Position numbers and translations under genes: made by a program | Part shown: positions 48,984-57,346 of the stretch, piece by piece | Layout: each line of letters opens with the position of its first letter | How positions within the stretch are numbered: the stretch's first letter is position 1 | Notes under the pieces: generated by a model | What the model was told of the DNA's origin: nothing | Database searches by the model: none | What the model saw: the letters and a program-made list of their open reading frames with translations, nothing else | Assembly: GCF_029211185.1 (NCBI RefSeq) | Contig: NZ_JARGDO010000003.1 | Span: 208,523-272,522, forward strand | DNA from: Tessaracoccus caeni | Lineage (GTDB): Bacteria > Actinomycetota > Actinomycetes > Propionibacteriales > Propionibacteriaceae | Direction of reading: 5' to 3' | DNA length: 64,000 nucleotides

Positions 48984-49026
48984 TAAGATCGACGTTTACG
49001 CTGGATCTCTAGGCCTGAGGAGCGAA

Positions 49027-50229
49027 ATGCTGACCGTGGAGCAACACCGGGAGCGGGTGCTCGCGCTCGCGGTGCCGCTGCCCGCCGAGGAGTGCGCGCT
49101 GGGCGAGGGATTCGGGCGGGTGCTCGACGAGGATCTGGCGGCCCGCTTCCCGGTGCCGCCCTTCGACAACTCCGCCATGGACGGCTTCGCGGTGCGCAGC
49201 GTCGATGCGACCGAAGGCCAGACGCAGCTGCGCGTCGTCGGGGACATCCCGGCGGGGGCATCGAGCGCGCCGACGGTGGGCCCCGGCGAGGCGGCGAGGA
49301 TCATGACGGGGGCGCCGCTGCCTCCGGGAGCCGACGCCGTCGTTCCGGTGGAGCACACGGATCAGCCGCTGGGCGATACGCCCTTGCCGGAGTTCGTCGT
49401 AGTGGGGGCCACCTCGGCGGGAAAGAATGTGCGGCACGGTGGCGAGGACGTCGTCGTCGGGGATGTGGTGCTGCGGGCCGGGCAGCGCTGGACCCCGGCC
49501 GCAGCCGGGGCCGCGGCCTCTATCGGGCACGCGACGGTGCGGTTGCGTCGCCGCGTCAAGGTGGCGGTGCTGGCCACCGGCACCGAGTTGGTGGCGGCGG
49601 GGGAATCTCTCGGCTTCGGCCAGATCCCCGACTCCAACTCCCTCCTGATCTCCGGCCTGGTGGAGCAGTTCGGCGGTGAAGTGGTGCTGGCGCGAGCGGT
49701 CTCCGATGACGTCGACGACTTCCGCGCGGCGCTCGCGGAGGCGGCCGATGCCGACGTGATCGTCACCTCGGGCGGGGTGTCCGTCGGGGCCTTCGAAGTG
49801 GTGCGCCAGGTGGTGGAGGGGGACGTCGAGTTCGTCAAGGTAGCCATGCAACCCGGCAAGCCTCAGGGCTGCGGTCGGTTGCGGCGCGCTGACGCTGGTG
49901 AGCAGGCACTGCTCGCCCTGCCGGGTAACCCGGTGAGCGTGTTCGTCTCGGCGTGGGTGTACCTCCGTCCGCTGCTGGCCGCGTTCCAGGGTGTCGCCGC
50001 CCCGTGGCGCGGCCTGCGTCTGCCCGCGGCGGATGGCTGGAAGACGCCGCCCGGACGTCGTCAGTACATCCCGGTGGTACTCACCGACGACGGCGTGCGA
50101 CGCTCCCACCGGCTGGGCTCGGGATCGCACCTGGTGGCCTCGCTGCATCTCGCCGAGGCCCTAGCGGTCGTTCCTGAAGACGTCGAGGCCGTCGCCCCTG
50201 GTGATCTGCTGGATGTGTTCCTGATCTGA
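49027..50229 (+). CDS. moeA: molybdopterin molybdotransferase
   Basis: 400 residues with the MoeA marks FDNSAMDGFAVRS, GEAARIMTGAPLPPGADAVVPVE, GTELVAAG, the catalytic SGGVSVGAF and PGNPVSVFVS. It inserts molybdate into adenylated molybdopterin made by MogA (56271). ATG 49027 has GAGGAG five bases upstream. It is separated from the other Mo genes by inserted yeiH and ATPase genes, and from yeiH by MITE copy B. Confidence 0.93.
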   Translation: MLTVEQHRERVLALAVPLPAEECALGEGFGRVLDEDLAARFPVPPFDNSAMDGFAVRSVDATEGQTQLRVVGDIPAGASSAPTVGPGEAARIMTGAPLPPGADAVVPVEHTDQPLGDTPLPEFVVVGATSAGKNVRHGGEDVVVGDVVLRAGQRWTPAAAGAAASIGHATVRLRRRVKVAVLATGTELVAAGESLGFGQIPDSNSLLISGLVEQFGGEVVLARAVSDDVDDFRAALAEAADADVIVTSGGVSVGAFEVVRQVVEGDVEFVKVAMQPGKPQGCGRLRRADAGEQALLALPGNPVSVFVSAWVYLRPLLAAFQGVAAPWRGLRLPAADGWKTPPGRRQYIPVVLTDDGVRRSHRLGSGSHLVASLHLAEALAVVPEDVEAVAPGDLLDVFLI

Positions 50230-50295
50230 CCCGGCCTGGGTGTGCTCGCGTGGCTGATCTGCATAGCTGTCGCGTGAAACGTGTCCGACCGTTAG

Positions 50296-50329
50296 TGTGT
50301 AACTTGTCGCCTGGAGGATGTGTAAGTTG
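50296..50329 (+). promoter_or_regulatory. direct-repeat operator of ATPase copy 2
   Basis: TGTGTAACTTG (50296-50306) and TGTGTAAGTTG (50319-50329) are 23 bases apart, the same spacing as the repeats before ATPase copy 1 although the sequence differs. Confidence 0.45.
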
Positions 50330-50343
50330 CAGATTGGAGCGCA

Positions 50344-51621
50344 ATGATGGTCGATCTCAGCCCTGACCGTCCCTATCTTCCGCGCTTGGCCGATCAGGCG
50401 CTTGACGACCAGCTCTACGCGATGGGGGCAGTCCTTATCGAAGGCGTGAAGGGCTGCGGCAAGACGGCAACGGCTCGACAGCGGGCCGCGAGCGAGGTTC
50501 TGCTGGACACCGATCCCGAGGCCGAGCGTCGCGCGGCAATCGACCCGCGCCTGCTGCTTGATGGCGCGACGCCCAGGCTGCTCGACGAATGGCAGCGCGC
50601 ACCCCGAGTCTGGGACGCCGTGCGCCGGACTGTCGATGATAGAGGCCGGCCAGGGCAGTTCATCCTGACGGGCTCAGCGACACCCGATGACTCCACGGCA
50701 CGTCACTCTGGTGCCGGACGGTTCGGCACCCTGCGAATGCGGACCATGACGTTGTCGGAGAAGCGGGCGGTCGACCCGAGAGTGTCGGTGGCCGACCTAC
50801 TCGGCGGGGTCGCGCCGACCCCGGCGAACAGCTCGCTATCGTTCAGGGACTACCTCCATCACATCGCCGTCGGAGGGTGGCCGCTGCTTGTTGGCTCGGA
50901 CCAGCGAGCCGCTGAGATCTACCTTGAGGGGTACCTTGACGTCATCGTCGAGCGTGACATCGACGAAGTCTCCGGCGCGCCGAGAAACCCCCGCCTGGTG
51001 AAGCGCTTCCTTCATAGCTACGCGCAGATGATTTCGCAGCCCGCCAATCTGAGCACGATCATGAAGCGCGCTCGCGAGGAGACTTCTAGCGATGCTGACC
51101 TGCCTGGACGTCACGCTGCTGACCTTTATCACCGCGCGCTGCAGCGCATGATGATCATCGATGAAGTTCCACCGTGGGAACCGGCGGTGCGGTCGTCCAA
51201 GCGGCTCACCAAGATTCCTAAGCGGCACCTCGCTGATCCTTCGTTGGCAGCAGCGCTCTTGCGAGTATCCCCGTCGCGCATGCTCAACGACCTCGAAACA
51301 ACGGGTTTCCTCTTTGAGAGCCTCGTGGCTCATGACCTCCGCATCTACGCCGAAGCCTCGGGCGCGGATTGCTTCCACTATCGCGAAGCAGAAGGACGCC
51401 TCGAGGTCGACTACGTGCTCGAGACCCGTGACGGCGACTGGATCGGCATCGAAGTGAAGATGGGCGAGAACGAACTGGATAAGGCTGCCACCTCGCTTCA
51501 TCGCCTAGCAGAGCGGGTCTCCCGGAAGCCGAAGGCTCTCGTGGTCATTACGGCCACCTCGCTTGCGTACACCCGCGATGACGGAATCCACGTAATTCCT
51601 CTTGGTCTACTCGGACGGTGA
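50344..51621 (+). CDS. AAA ATPase with DUF4143 domain, copy 2
   Basis: 425 residues, paralogous to the gene at 45115. Walker A EGVKGCGKTATARQ, Walker B PRLLDEWQRAPRVWD, sensor QFILTGSATPDD, and the C-terminal PD-(D/E)XK-like GRLEVDYVLETRD and IGIEVKMG. An upstream GGAG fits ATG 50344 (or 50347). The gene overlaps the end of the ketopantoate-reductase-like gene by 15 bases on the opposite strand. Function unknown; sequence resemblance to copy 1 is clear but not close. Confidence 0.85.
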   Translation: MMVDLSPDRPYLPRLADQALDDQLYAMGAVLIEGVKGCGKTATARQRAASEVLLDTDPEAERRAAIDPRLLLDGATPRLLDEWQRAPRVWDAVRRTVDDRGRPGQFILTGSATPDDSTARHSGAGRFGTLRMRTMTLSEKRAVDPRVSVADLLGGVAPTPANSSLSFRDYLHHIAVGGWPLLVGSDQRAAEIYLEGYLDVIVERDIDEVSGAPRNPRLVKRFLHSYAQMISQPANLSTIMKRAREETSSDADLPGRHAADLYHRALQRMMIIDEVPPWEPAVRSSKRLTKIPKRHLADPSLAAALLRVSPSRMLNDLETTGFLFESLVAHDLRIYAEASGADCFHYREAEGRLEVDYVLETRDGDWIGIEVKMGENELDKAATSLHRLAERVSRKPKALVVITATSLAYTRDDGIHVIPLGLLGR

Positions 51622-52524
51622 TCCGGGCCGGGCCGGCGCCCCGGTACGGATCTGAATGAGGGTGAGGTCGAGCAGGGGAGTGGGGACTCCGAGGGCGCGG
51701 GCCTCATGGGCGAGGTTGCCCAGGATGTGTTCGGCCTCAGTGGGCAGGCCGGCGATGAGGTCGCGGTACAGCGATGATGTGAACGCGGAGCCCTCCTCGG
51801 CGAGGAGGCGCAGCGTGTGCGCGTGGGCCTTATCCGACACCGGGTGACCGGCCGCGGCGGAGACGGCCTCGGTCTCGGCGATCGCGGCGTGAATGGCGTC
51901 CAGCCCACCGGCATCGATGATCCGTCCGATCGGGCCGCGGAACAAGCAGCAGATGACGCCGGCCGCTGCGATGAAGGCCCACTTCCCCCACAGCTCACCC
52001 AGGATGTCGTCGCTGACGCTCAGGCGGATGCCGGGAACTCGCAGGGCGTCGGCGACGGCGTCCACCGCCTGCAGCCGGTCGAGCGCGCCGATCGTCAGCA
52101 CGGTGAGGTCGGTCATCTGGCGCACCGCGTCGCCGTCCAGGGTGGTGACGATCTTCGCCAGCCCGCCGAGCACCTGGCCCGGGAACTCCTGCTCGAGGAG
52201 CCCGATATGCGCCATGCCGTTGAGGATGGGCACGATGAGGGTGCCCGGGCTCACATAGGAGCGGACGTCCGAGACCGCCGACTCCAGGGCGCCGGCCTTC
52301 ACCGTGATCAGCACCAGATCGAAGGGCTGAGCCTCCTCGCCCGAGACGAGAGTCTGCACCCGGTAGGTGCGATCGGTGGTCGGAGAGACGAAACGCAGCC
52401 CGTCGCGACGCAGCACCTCGGCGCGTCGAGGGCGCACCAGGTAGGTCACGTCCCGTCCGGCATCCTGGAGCCGCGCTCCGAAAGCACCACCCGTTGCTCC
52501 CGCTCCGACGATCAGAATCCGCAT
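51607..52524 (-). CDS. 2-dehydropantoate 2-reductase-like (ApbA/PanE) protein
   Basis: 305 residues. N-terminal Rossmann motif ILIVGAGATGGAFGARL, VLITVKAGALESAV, the LNGMAHI loop and a C-terminal helical domain with the family Lys in LWGKWAFIAA. It probably reduces ketopantoate or a similar 2-oxo acid with NADPH; several members act on other substrates. The start at 52524 gives the standard Rossmann N terminus. It is divergent from moaC across 84 bases and has no pathway link to it. Confidence 0.8.
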   Translation of the reverse strand: MRILIVGAGATGGAFGARLQDAGRDVTYLVRPRRAEVLRRDGLRFVSPTTDRTYRVQTLVSGEEAQPFDLVLITVKAGALESAVSDVRSYVSPGTLIVPILNGMAHIGLLEQEFPGQVLGGLAKIVTTLDGDAVRQMTDLTVLTIGALDRLQAVDAVADALRVPGIRLSVSDDILGELWGKWAFIAAAGVICCLFRGPIGRIIDAGGLDAIHAAIAETEAVSAAAGHPVSDKAHAHTLRLLAEEGSAFTSSLYRDLIAGLPTEAEHILGNLAHEARALGVPTPLLDLTLIQIRTGAPARPGSPSE

Positions 52525-52608
52525 GATTGCGCTTGGCCTCCTGCATTGCGAGTCTCGCCAGCATATCCAGCGCCGTTCGCCGGAGGACGTTCTGGTTGGA
52601 TGGAAGGT

Positions 52609-53073
52609 ATGGAATTCACCCACCTGGATTCGCGGGGACAGGCCCGCATGGTCGACGTCACCGCCAAGCAGCCCACGGTGCGCACCGCGGGCGCGGAGGC
52701 CTTCGTGTCTTGCTCGGCCGACGTGGTCATGGCCCTGCGGGAGGGCACGGTGCCGAAGGGCGACGTGCTCGCCGTGGCCCGGGTGGCCGGCATCGCGGCG
52801 GCCAAGAAGGTGCCCGATCTGCTCCCGCTCGCCCACGTGATCGGAGTGCACGGTGTGGTGCTCGACATCGAGGTGGTCGAGGGCGGCGTGCAGATCCGCG
52901 CGGAGGTGAAGACCGCCGACCGCACCGGCGTCGAGATGGAGGCCCTCACCGCGGTCACTGTCGCCGCGCTGGCCGTCGTGGACATGGTCAAGGGGGTGGA
53001 CCGCAGCGCTGAGATCGTCTCGGCGAAGGTCACCTCGAAGTCGGGCGGCCGCAGCGGCGACTGGAGGCGCTAG
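52609..53073 (+). CDS. moaC: cyclic pyranopterin monophosphate synthase
   Basis: 154 residues with MEFTHLDSRGQARMVDVTAK, LLPLAHVIGVHGV and the catalytic VKTADRTGVEMEALTAV. It converts the MoaA product to cyclic pyranopterin. ATG 52609 fits the family start; an in-frame ATG at 52600 is better placed relative to GGAGGA (52581-52586). Convergent with the ABC ATPase gene 15 bases downstream. Confidence 0.94.
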   Translation: MEFTHLDSRGQARMVDVTAKQPTVRTAGAEAFVSCSADVVMALREGTVPKGDVLAVARVAGIAAAKKVPDLLPLAHVIGVHGVVLDIEVVEGGVQIRAEVKTADRTGVEMEALTAVTVAALAVVDMVKGVDRSAEIVSAKVTSKSGGRSGDWRR

Positions 53074-53088
53074 GCGGCGTCGGCAGGC

Positions 53089-53892
53089 TCAGAGGTTCTC
53101 AAACATCGGCTTGCACATCACGTGCTCGACGCCGGTCTCAGGATCGACGGCGGTGAGCACCTTGATCTGCATGTCGTAGGTCTCGGAAAGACGCTCCTCG
53201 GTGAGCACCTCGCGGCTGGGGCCGTAGGCGAAGAAGCGGCCGCCGCGCATCAAGGCTGCCTTGCTGGGGTAGTAGAAGGCCTGGTCGGGCAGGTGGGTGA
53301 TCATGATGATCGCCTTGTCCTGCTCGGTCGCCAGCCGGTTGGCCACCTTGATCACGGTGGCGGCATTGCGATAGTCCAGGTGGCTGGTGGGCTCGTCCAT
53401 CATGATCAGCGGCGTCTGCTGAGCGAGCGCCCGGGCGATCAGCACGAGCTGCCGCTCACCGCCGGAGATCTGGGTGTACGGCACGTCGGCGAGGTGCCGC
53501 ATGCCCACCGTCTCCAGGGCCTCGTGGCATAGCTCGACGTCCTTGGCACGCGGCGAGCTGAGCGCCGCCAGGTGCGGCGTGCGGCCCATCGTCACCACGT
53601 CGATGACGGAGAACGGGAACGGCGCGTTGTGGTCCTGGAACACCATCGCCACTCGTCGCGAGAGCTGTTTCGGGGTGAGCCGGCCGACGTCGTCGCCCGC
53701 GAGCGTGACGCGGCCGGAGGCGAGCCGGCGCTCGGCCAGCAGCACGCGCATCAAGGTGGACTTGCCGCACCCGTTGGCGCCGAGGATCATCAGCACCTCA
53801 CCGGCCGACACCTCGAAGCTGACGTCCTTCAGCACGGGGACGTCGGCGGTGTAGCCGAAGGCGAGGTGCTCCGCGCGGATCACCGGCTCCAT
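53089..53892 (-). CDS. FecE/BtuD-type ABC importer ATPase
   Basis: 267 residues. Walker A LGANGCGKSTLM, signature QISGGERQLVLIARALAQ, Walker B PLIMMDEPTSHLD and switch His in MITHLPDQ. It energises the permease encoded just upstream, with which it overlaps by 13 bases. The last gene of a substrate-binding protein, permease, ATPase operon in a molybdenum-gene neighbourhood. Confidence 0.9.
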   Translation of the reverse strand: MEPVIRAEHLAFGYTADVPVLKDVSFEVSAGEVLMILGANGCGKSTLMRVLLAERRLASGRVTLAGDDVGRLTPKQLSRRVAMVFQDHNAPFPFSVIDVVTMGRTPHLAALSSPRAKDVELCHEALETVGMRHLADVPYTQISGGERQLVLIARALAQQTPLIMMDEPTSHLDYRNAATVIKVANRLATEQDKAIIMITHLPDQAFYYPSKAALMRGGRFFAYGPSREVLTEERLSETYDMQIKVLTAVDPETGVEHVMCKPMFENL

Positions 53893-54929
53893 TGGCGCGT
53901 GCTCCTTCTCAGCAGGACGGCGAAGAACGGGGCGCCGATGAAGGCGATGGGGATCGACAGTGGCAGCGAGGTCTCCGACGCCGAGCGGGTGAGGTTGTCG
54001 ATCAGCAGCAGGAAGGTGGCGCCGATCACGGCGGCGGCCGGGATCAACTTGCGATGATCCGGTCCGACGACGATGCGGGCCGCATGCGGGATCACCAGCC
54101 CGATCCAGCCGATCGCGCCCACCTGAGTGACGGCCGTCGCGGTGAGCGCGGTGGCGCACACGATGACGATCACCTTCAGCCGGGTGGTGTTGATGCCCAG
54201 CGAACGGGCCTCGTCGTCGCCCATGGTCAGGATGTTGAGCCGCCAGCTGGCCAGCCACAGCCCCGCCATACCGAGCACGATGATGGGGGTGGCGAAGGTC
54301 AGGTTCTCCCACCTCACCCCGGACAGCGATCCCATCAGCCAGAAGGTGATGGCGGGCAGGTCGTCGTAGGGGTCGGCCAGGTACTTCATCACCGAGACGC
54401 CGGCGTTGAACAGCGAACTGGTGACGATGCCGGCCAGGATCAGCATGGTGTTGGGCACCGTGCCGCGCGTGTAGGCGAGGAAGTAGGCGATGAAGACGCC
54501 CGAGACGCCGAAGACGAAGGCCAGCACCTGGACGCTGGGGGAGTAGGCGCCCTGCCAGAGGATCCCGATCGCCGCGCCCAGCGAGGCCGCCGCCGAGACC
54601 CCGAGGATGTCGGGCGAGACCAGCGGATTGCGGAACACGCCCTGATAGGCCGCGCCGGAGCACGACAGAGCAGCCCCGACGAGCACCGCCATGAGCACCC
54701 GTGGCAGCCGCACCTCCCACACCACCTTGGCGTCCATCGCCTCCCAGGTGGGCTCGATGGGCACCACGTGCGACGCGATGATCCGCAGCGCCTCGAGGGG
54801 AGAGATGGGGAAGCGTCCCATCATGAACGACGTCACGATGACGACGACGAGCACGGCGACCGCGACGCCGAACGCCACCCCGAAACGTCGGGGCGCGCGT
54901 CGGCGCGCGGTCGCCGTGTCCTGGCTCAT
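53880..54929 (-). CDS. FecCD/BtuC-type ABC importer permease
   Basis: 349 residues with about 10 helices. Family marks are LPRVLMAVLVGAALSCSGAAYQGVFRNPL and GAIGWIGLVIPHAARIVVGPDHR. Such type II importers usually take siderophores, haem or cobalamin, but the Haemophilus MolBCA system of the same class imports molybdate and tungstate, which would suit this location. ATG 54929 follows the stop of the binding protein by 8 bases. Confidence 0.88.
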   Translation of the reverse strand: MSQDTATARRRAPRRFGVAFGVAVAVLVVVIVTSFMMGRFPISPLEALRIIASHVVPIEPTWEAMDAKVVWEVRLPRVLMAVLVGAALSCSGAAYQGVFRNPLVSPDILGVSAAASLGAAIGILWQGAYSPSVQVLAFVFGVSGVFIAYFLAYTRGTVPNTMLILAGIVTSSLFNAGVSVMKYLADPYDDLPAITFWLMGSLSGVRWENLTFATPIIVLGMAGLWLASWRLNILTMGDDEARSLGINTTRLKVIVIVCATALTATAVTQVGAIGWIGLVIPHAARIVVGPDHRKLIPAAAVIGATFLLLIDNLTRSASETSLPLSIPIAFIGAPFFAVLLRRSTRQWSR

Positions 54930-54937
54930 TCCCCGGG

Positions 54938-56104
54938 TCAGCCGCGGGTGAAGACGTCGGCCACGCTCTGGCCGTCGGCCAGGTTGAACAGGTGCGCCAA
55001 GTCGGCGTCGGTCAGCTCGAAGCCGAAGCGCGTCGCGTAGAAGTCGGAGGTGTTGGCCTGCAGGTCCAGGTCGGCGAACAGCTCGGGCTGAACGGCCTTG
55101 GCGAAGAACTGCATGGCCAGGTAGACCTCGGGGCCGTTGTAGGCCCACGACATGGCGCCGTTGGGGATCACATAGACCTGGTTGTTCGCGACGGCGTCGA
55201 GCGCCGACAGCACCGAATCGGCGGCGATCGCGTCGGCGATCTCCTGCGAGTCGACGAGCAGGATCTGCGGGTTCCAGGCGAGCAGCTGCTCGGGCTCGAT
55301 CTTGGTCTGGCCAGACGGCCCCATCGACTCGCCGTCGGCGTCGATGGCGACGTTCACGCCGCCGGCCAACTCGATCAGCTCCTGCCCGATCGCGGTGCCG
55401 TTGTTGGCCTGCAGCACCTCTCCCGCGCTGGACAGCTGGGCGACGGAGGGACGATCGCCCTCGGGAAGCCCCTCGGTCTTGGCCGCGAGCTGCTCCCGCA
55501 TCGCGGTGAACTCCTCGGCGTAGGATTTCGCGTTGTCGAGCTGGGCGCCACCGATGGCCTCGCCCATGTAGACCTGGTTGTCGCGCACCCAGTTGAGGTG
55601 GTCGTAGCCCTCGGGCTGGGAATCCTTCGCGCCGGAGACGGCGGAGACCTCAAGATCCTGGAGCTGCTTCAGCGTGTCCTCGCCGTAGCGGGCCGCGTAT
55701 AGCACCAGGTCGGGCGAGGTGGCGAGCAGCGCCTCCATGTTGGTCTCGTTGGATGCGAACACCACGGGGAGATCGGCCAGCTGCGGGTACTTGCCCTTGA
55801 CCCACTCGTTCTTGCCGTAGTTCTCCTCCAACGCGACCAGCTTGTCCGCGCCTCCGAGTAGAAGGACGGAGGTGGTGAACGCCGGTGCCGTGGTGGCGAT
55901 GCGCTGGGCCTCTGCGGGAACGACGACGTCGCCCAGCATGTCCTGCATGACGCGGGTGGTGGCCTCCGTCGTCGGGGCGGTCGCCGAGGCGCTGGTGGAT
56001 GGGGACGACGAGGTGGTCGGCTGGGAGGCAGGAGTGCTGCAGCCGGCGACGGCCAGCGTGAGGGCGAAGAGGCCTGCGAGGCCGGTGCCGATGGTCCGCT
56101 TCAT
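54938..56104 (-). CDS. FecB/MolA-like substrate-binding lipoprotein
   Basis: 388 residues with a lipobox LAVAGC (Cys22) and a Thr/Ser/Ala linker, then a class III binding-protein fold (MQDMLGDVVVPAEAQRIATTAPAFTTSVLLLGG, NMEALLATSPDLVLYA). It is the ligand-capture component of the importer encoded with the next two genes. AAGGAG lies ten bases upstream of the ATG. Ligand unknown: ferric siderophore, cobalamin or molybdate are candidates; the neighbours favour molybdate. The gap 56105-56226 contains a short CCGCA/TGCGG hairpin and nothing else. Confidence 0.87.
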   Translation of the reverse strand: MKRTIGTGLAGLFALTLAVAGCSTPASQPTTSSSPSTSASATAPTTEATTRVMQDMLGDVVVPAEAQRIATTAPAFTTSVLLLGGADKLVALEENYGKNEWVKGKYPQLADLPVVFASNETNMEALLATSPDLVLYAARYGEDTLKQLQDLEVSAVSGAKDSQPEGYDHLNWVRDNQVYMGEAIGGAQLDNAKSYAEEFTAMREQLAAKTEGLPEGDRPSVAQLSSAGEVLQANNGTAIGQELIELAGGVNVAIDADGESMGPSGQTKIEPEQLLAWNPQILLVDSQEIADAIAADSVLSALDAVANNQVYVIPNGAMSWAYNGPEVYLAMQFFAKAVQPELFADLDLQANTSDFYATRFGFELTDADLAHLFNLADGQSVADVFTRG

Positions 56105-56226
56105 GGGCGAGATTCTCCTTATGTGCCGCAGTTGCGGCGAGATGGTGGGGAATGAGTACGCGTACGCGGGTCAATTTAGACGATTAGTTTGGGCAATGTG
56201 CGGCCGGGGTCGAGTTAGGACGCAGC

Positions 56227-56257
56227 GAGGCCCCGTTCAGTCGCTGAACGGGGCCTC
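56227..56257 (-). terminator. hairpin terminator after mogA
   Basis: Perfect 14-bp stem (56227-56240, 56244-56257) with a TCG loop, 13 bases after the mogA stop. Confidence 0.85.
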
Positions 56258-56270
56258 AGTGGGGTGCTGG

Positions 56271-56774
56271 TCAGTCCATGTCGTGATCGGCGCCGTCGAG
56301 TTGATCGACGATGTGGTGCAGCAGGTCGCCCACCACGGCGATCGTGTCGCGAGCGCCGCCGCGTGAGCCCGGCGCGTTGATCACCAGTGCGCGCGGGTAG
56401 CCGAGAAGGGAGACGACGCCGGCCACCCCGCGCGATAGCAGCGACTTGGTGGTCTTCTCCGCCCCACGTCGGCGCACCTCTTCCATCAGGCCGGGCAACT
56501 GGTAGTCGATCAACGGGAGGGTCGCCTCGACGGTGACGTCGCGCGGCCCTACCCCGGTTCCTCCGGTGGTCATGATCACCCGGGCGCCGGCCTCGATGGC
56601 CTGCTCGATCTCGTCCGCGATCCGCTCCACGTCGTCGGGAACGATCACCGCCTCCGCGACATCGAATCCCAAGCCGGCGAGCGCGTCGCGCAGCACCGGG
56701 CCCGAGCGGTCCTCGTAGACGTCGGCTGCGGCGCGGTCGGAGCAGGTGATGACCGCAGCTTTGTACGAAATCAT
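56271..56774 (-). CDS. mogA: molybdopterin adenylyltransferase family (MogA/MoaB)
   Basis: 167 residues with AAVITCSDRAAADVYEDRSGP, MTTGGTGVGPRDVT and NAPGSRGGARDTIAVVGDLLHHIVDQ. It adenylates molybdopterin before MoeA inserts the metal. A plain MoaB-like form cannot be told apart by eye. It is the first gene on the minus strand beside the inverted repeat at 56795-56871, opposite the modE-like gene. Confidence 0.88.
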   Translation of the reverse strand: MISYKAAVITCSDRAAADVYEDRSGPVLRDALAGLGFDVAEAVIVPDDVERIADEIEQAIEAGARVIMTTGGTGVGPRDVTVEATLPLIDYQLPGLMEEVRRRGAEKTTKSLLSRGVAGVVSLLGYPRALVINAPGSRGGARDTIAVVGDLLHHIVDQLDGADHDMD

Positions 56775-56794
56775 GGGGCATAGCCTAGTCCGGG

Positions 56795-56871
56795 TCGTGC
56801 ATAAATCTGCGCCTACGCCCCGGCCTCGCCATATGCGGGAGGCCTTCGCGCATACGCAGATTTATGCACGA
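56795..56871. repeat. 17-bp perfect inverted repeat between mogA and the HTH-TOBE gene
   Basis: TCGTGCATAAATCTGCG (56795-56811) and its exact complement (56855-56871) are separated by 43 bases that contain a further imperfect palindrome. It could be a pair of operators for both divergent genes or an RNA structure. Confidence 0.8.
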
Positions 56872-56925
56872 GCCGAGGCGAAGGAGGTTAGGGGACCCTG
56901 GGTACTTCTTCCGAATTTGCCTTGT

Positions 56926-56931
56926 TAATAT
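56926..56931 (+). promoter_or_regulatory. -10 box for leaderless HTH-TOBE/mod transcript
   Basis: TAATAT ends 7 bases before the ATG at 56939 and there is no Shine-Dalgarno sequence. The layout copies that before moaA. Confidence 0.5.
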
Positions 56932-56938
56932 CCTCGGC

Positions 56939-57346
56939 ATGACGCATATACGGATCTCGACAGCGGCGAAGCTGCTCGACGTGAGCGACGACACCCTGCG
57001 GCGCTGGATCGACAAGGGCCGGCTCAGCGCGAGCGTGGACGACAGTGGCAAGCAGGCCGTCGATGGCGCTGCTTTGGCAGCCTTCGCCCAGGAACTCGCC
57101 GACGGCTCCCTGGATCAACTCGACGACGGCGTCGGCCGCCGCTCGGCCCGCAACCACTTCACCGGGCTGGTCACCCGCGTCGTCTCCGACACCGTGATGA
57201 GCCAAGTGGAGCTGCAATGCGGGCGCTACCGCGTGGTCTCCCTGATCTCCACGGAGGCCGTCCAAGAACTAGGGCTCGAGCCCGGGGTGATCGCTACCGC
57301 GGTCATCAAAGCAACCAACGTCACCATCGAAGGACCCCATCTATGA
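56939..57346 (+). CDS. HTH-TOBE molybdate-responsive regulator
   Basis: 135 residues. Residues about 3-50 form an excisionase/MerR-like helix-turn-helix (STAAKLLDVSDDTLRRWIDKGRL) and about 68-135 a TOBE/Mop domain (RNHFTGLVTRVVSDTVMSQVELQCGRYRVV...VIKATNVTIE), which binds molybdate or tungstate. It differs from E. coli ModE in its HTH type and in having one Mop domain. It probably represses or activates modABC according to molybdate. It overlaps modA by ATGA. Confidence 0.88.
   Translation: MTHIRISTAAKLLDVSDDTLRRWIDKGRLSASVDDSGKQAVDGAALAAFAQELADGSLDQLDDGVGRRSARNHFTGLVTRVVSDTVMSQVELQCGRYRVVSLISTEAVQELGLEPGVIATAVIKATNVTIEGPHL

Noticed and set aside
56105..56226. A molybdenum-cofactor or cobalamin riboswitch before the FecB-like gene
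   Set aside because: Only a short hairpin is visible in about 120 bases; no conserved riboswitch core could be recognised.
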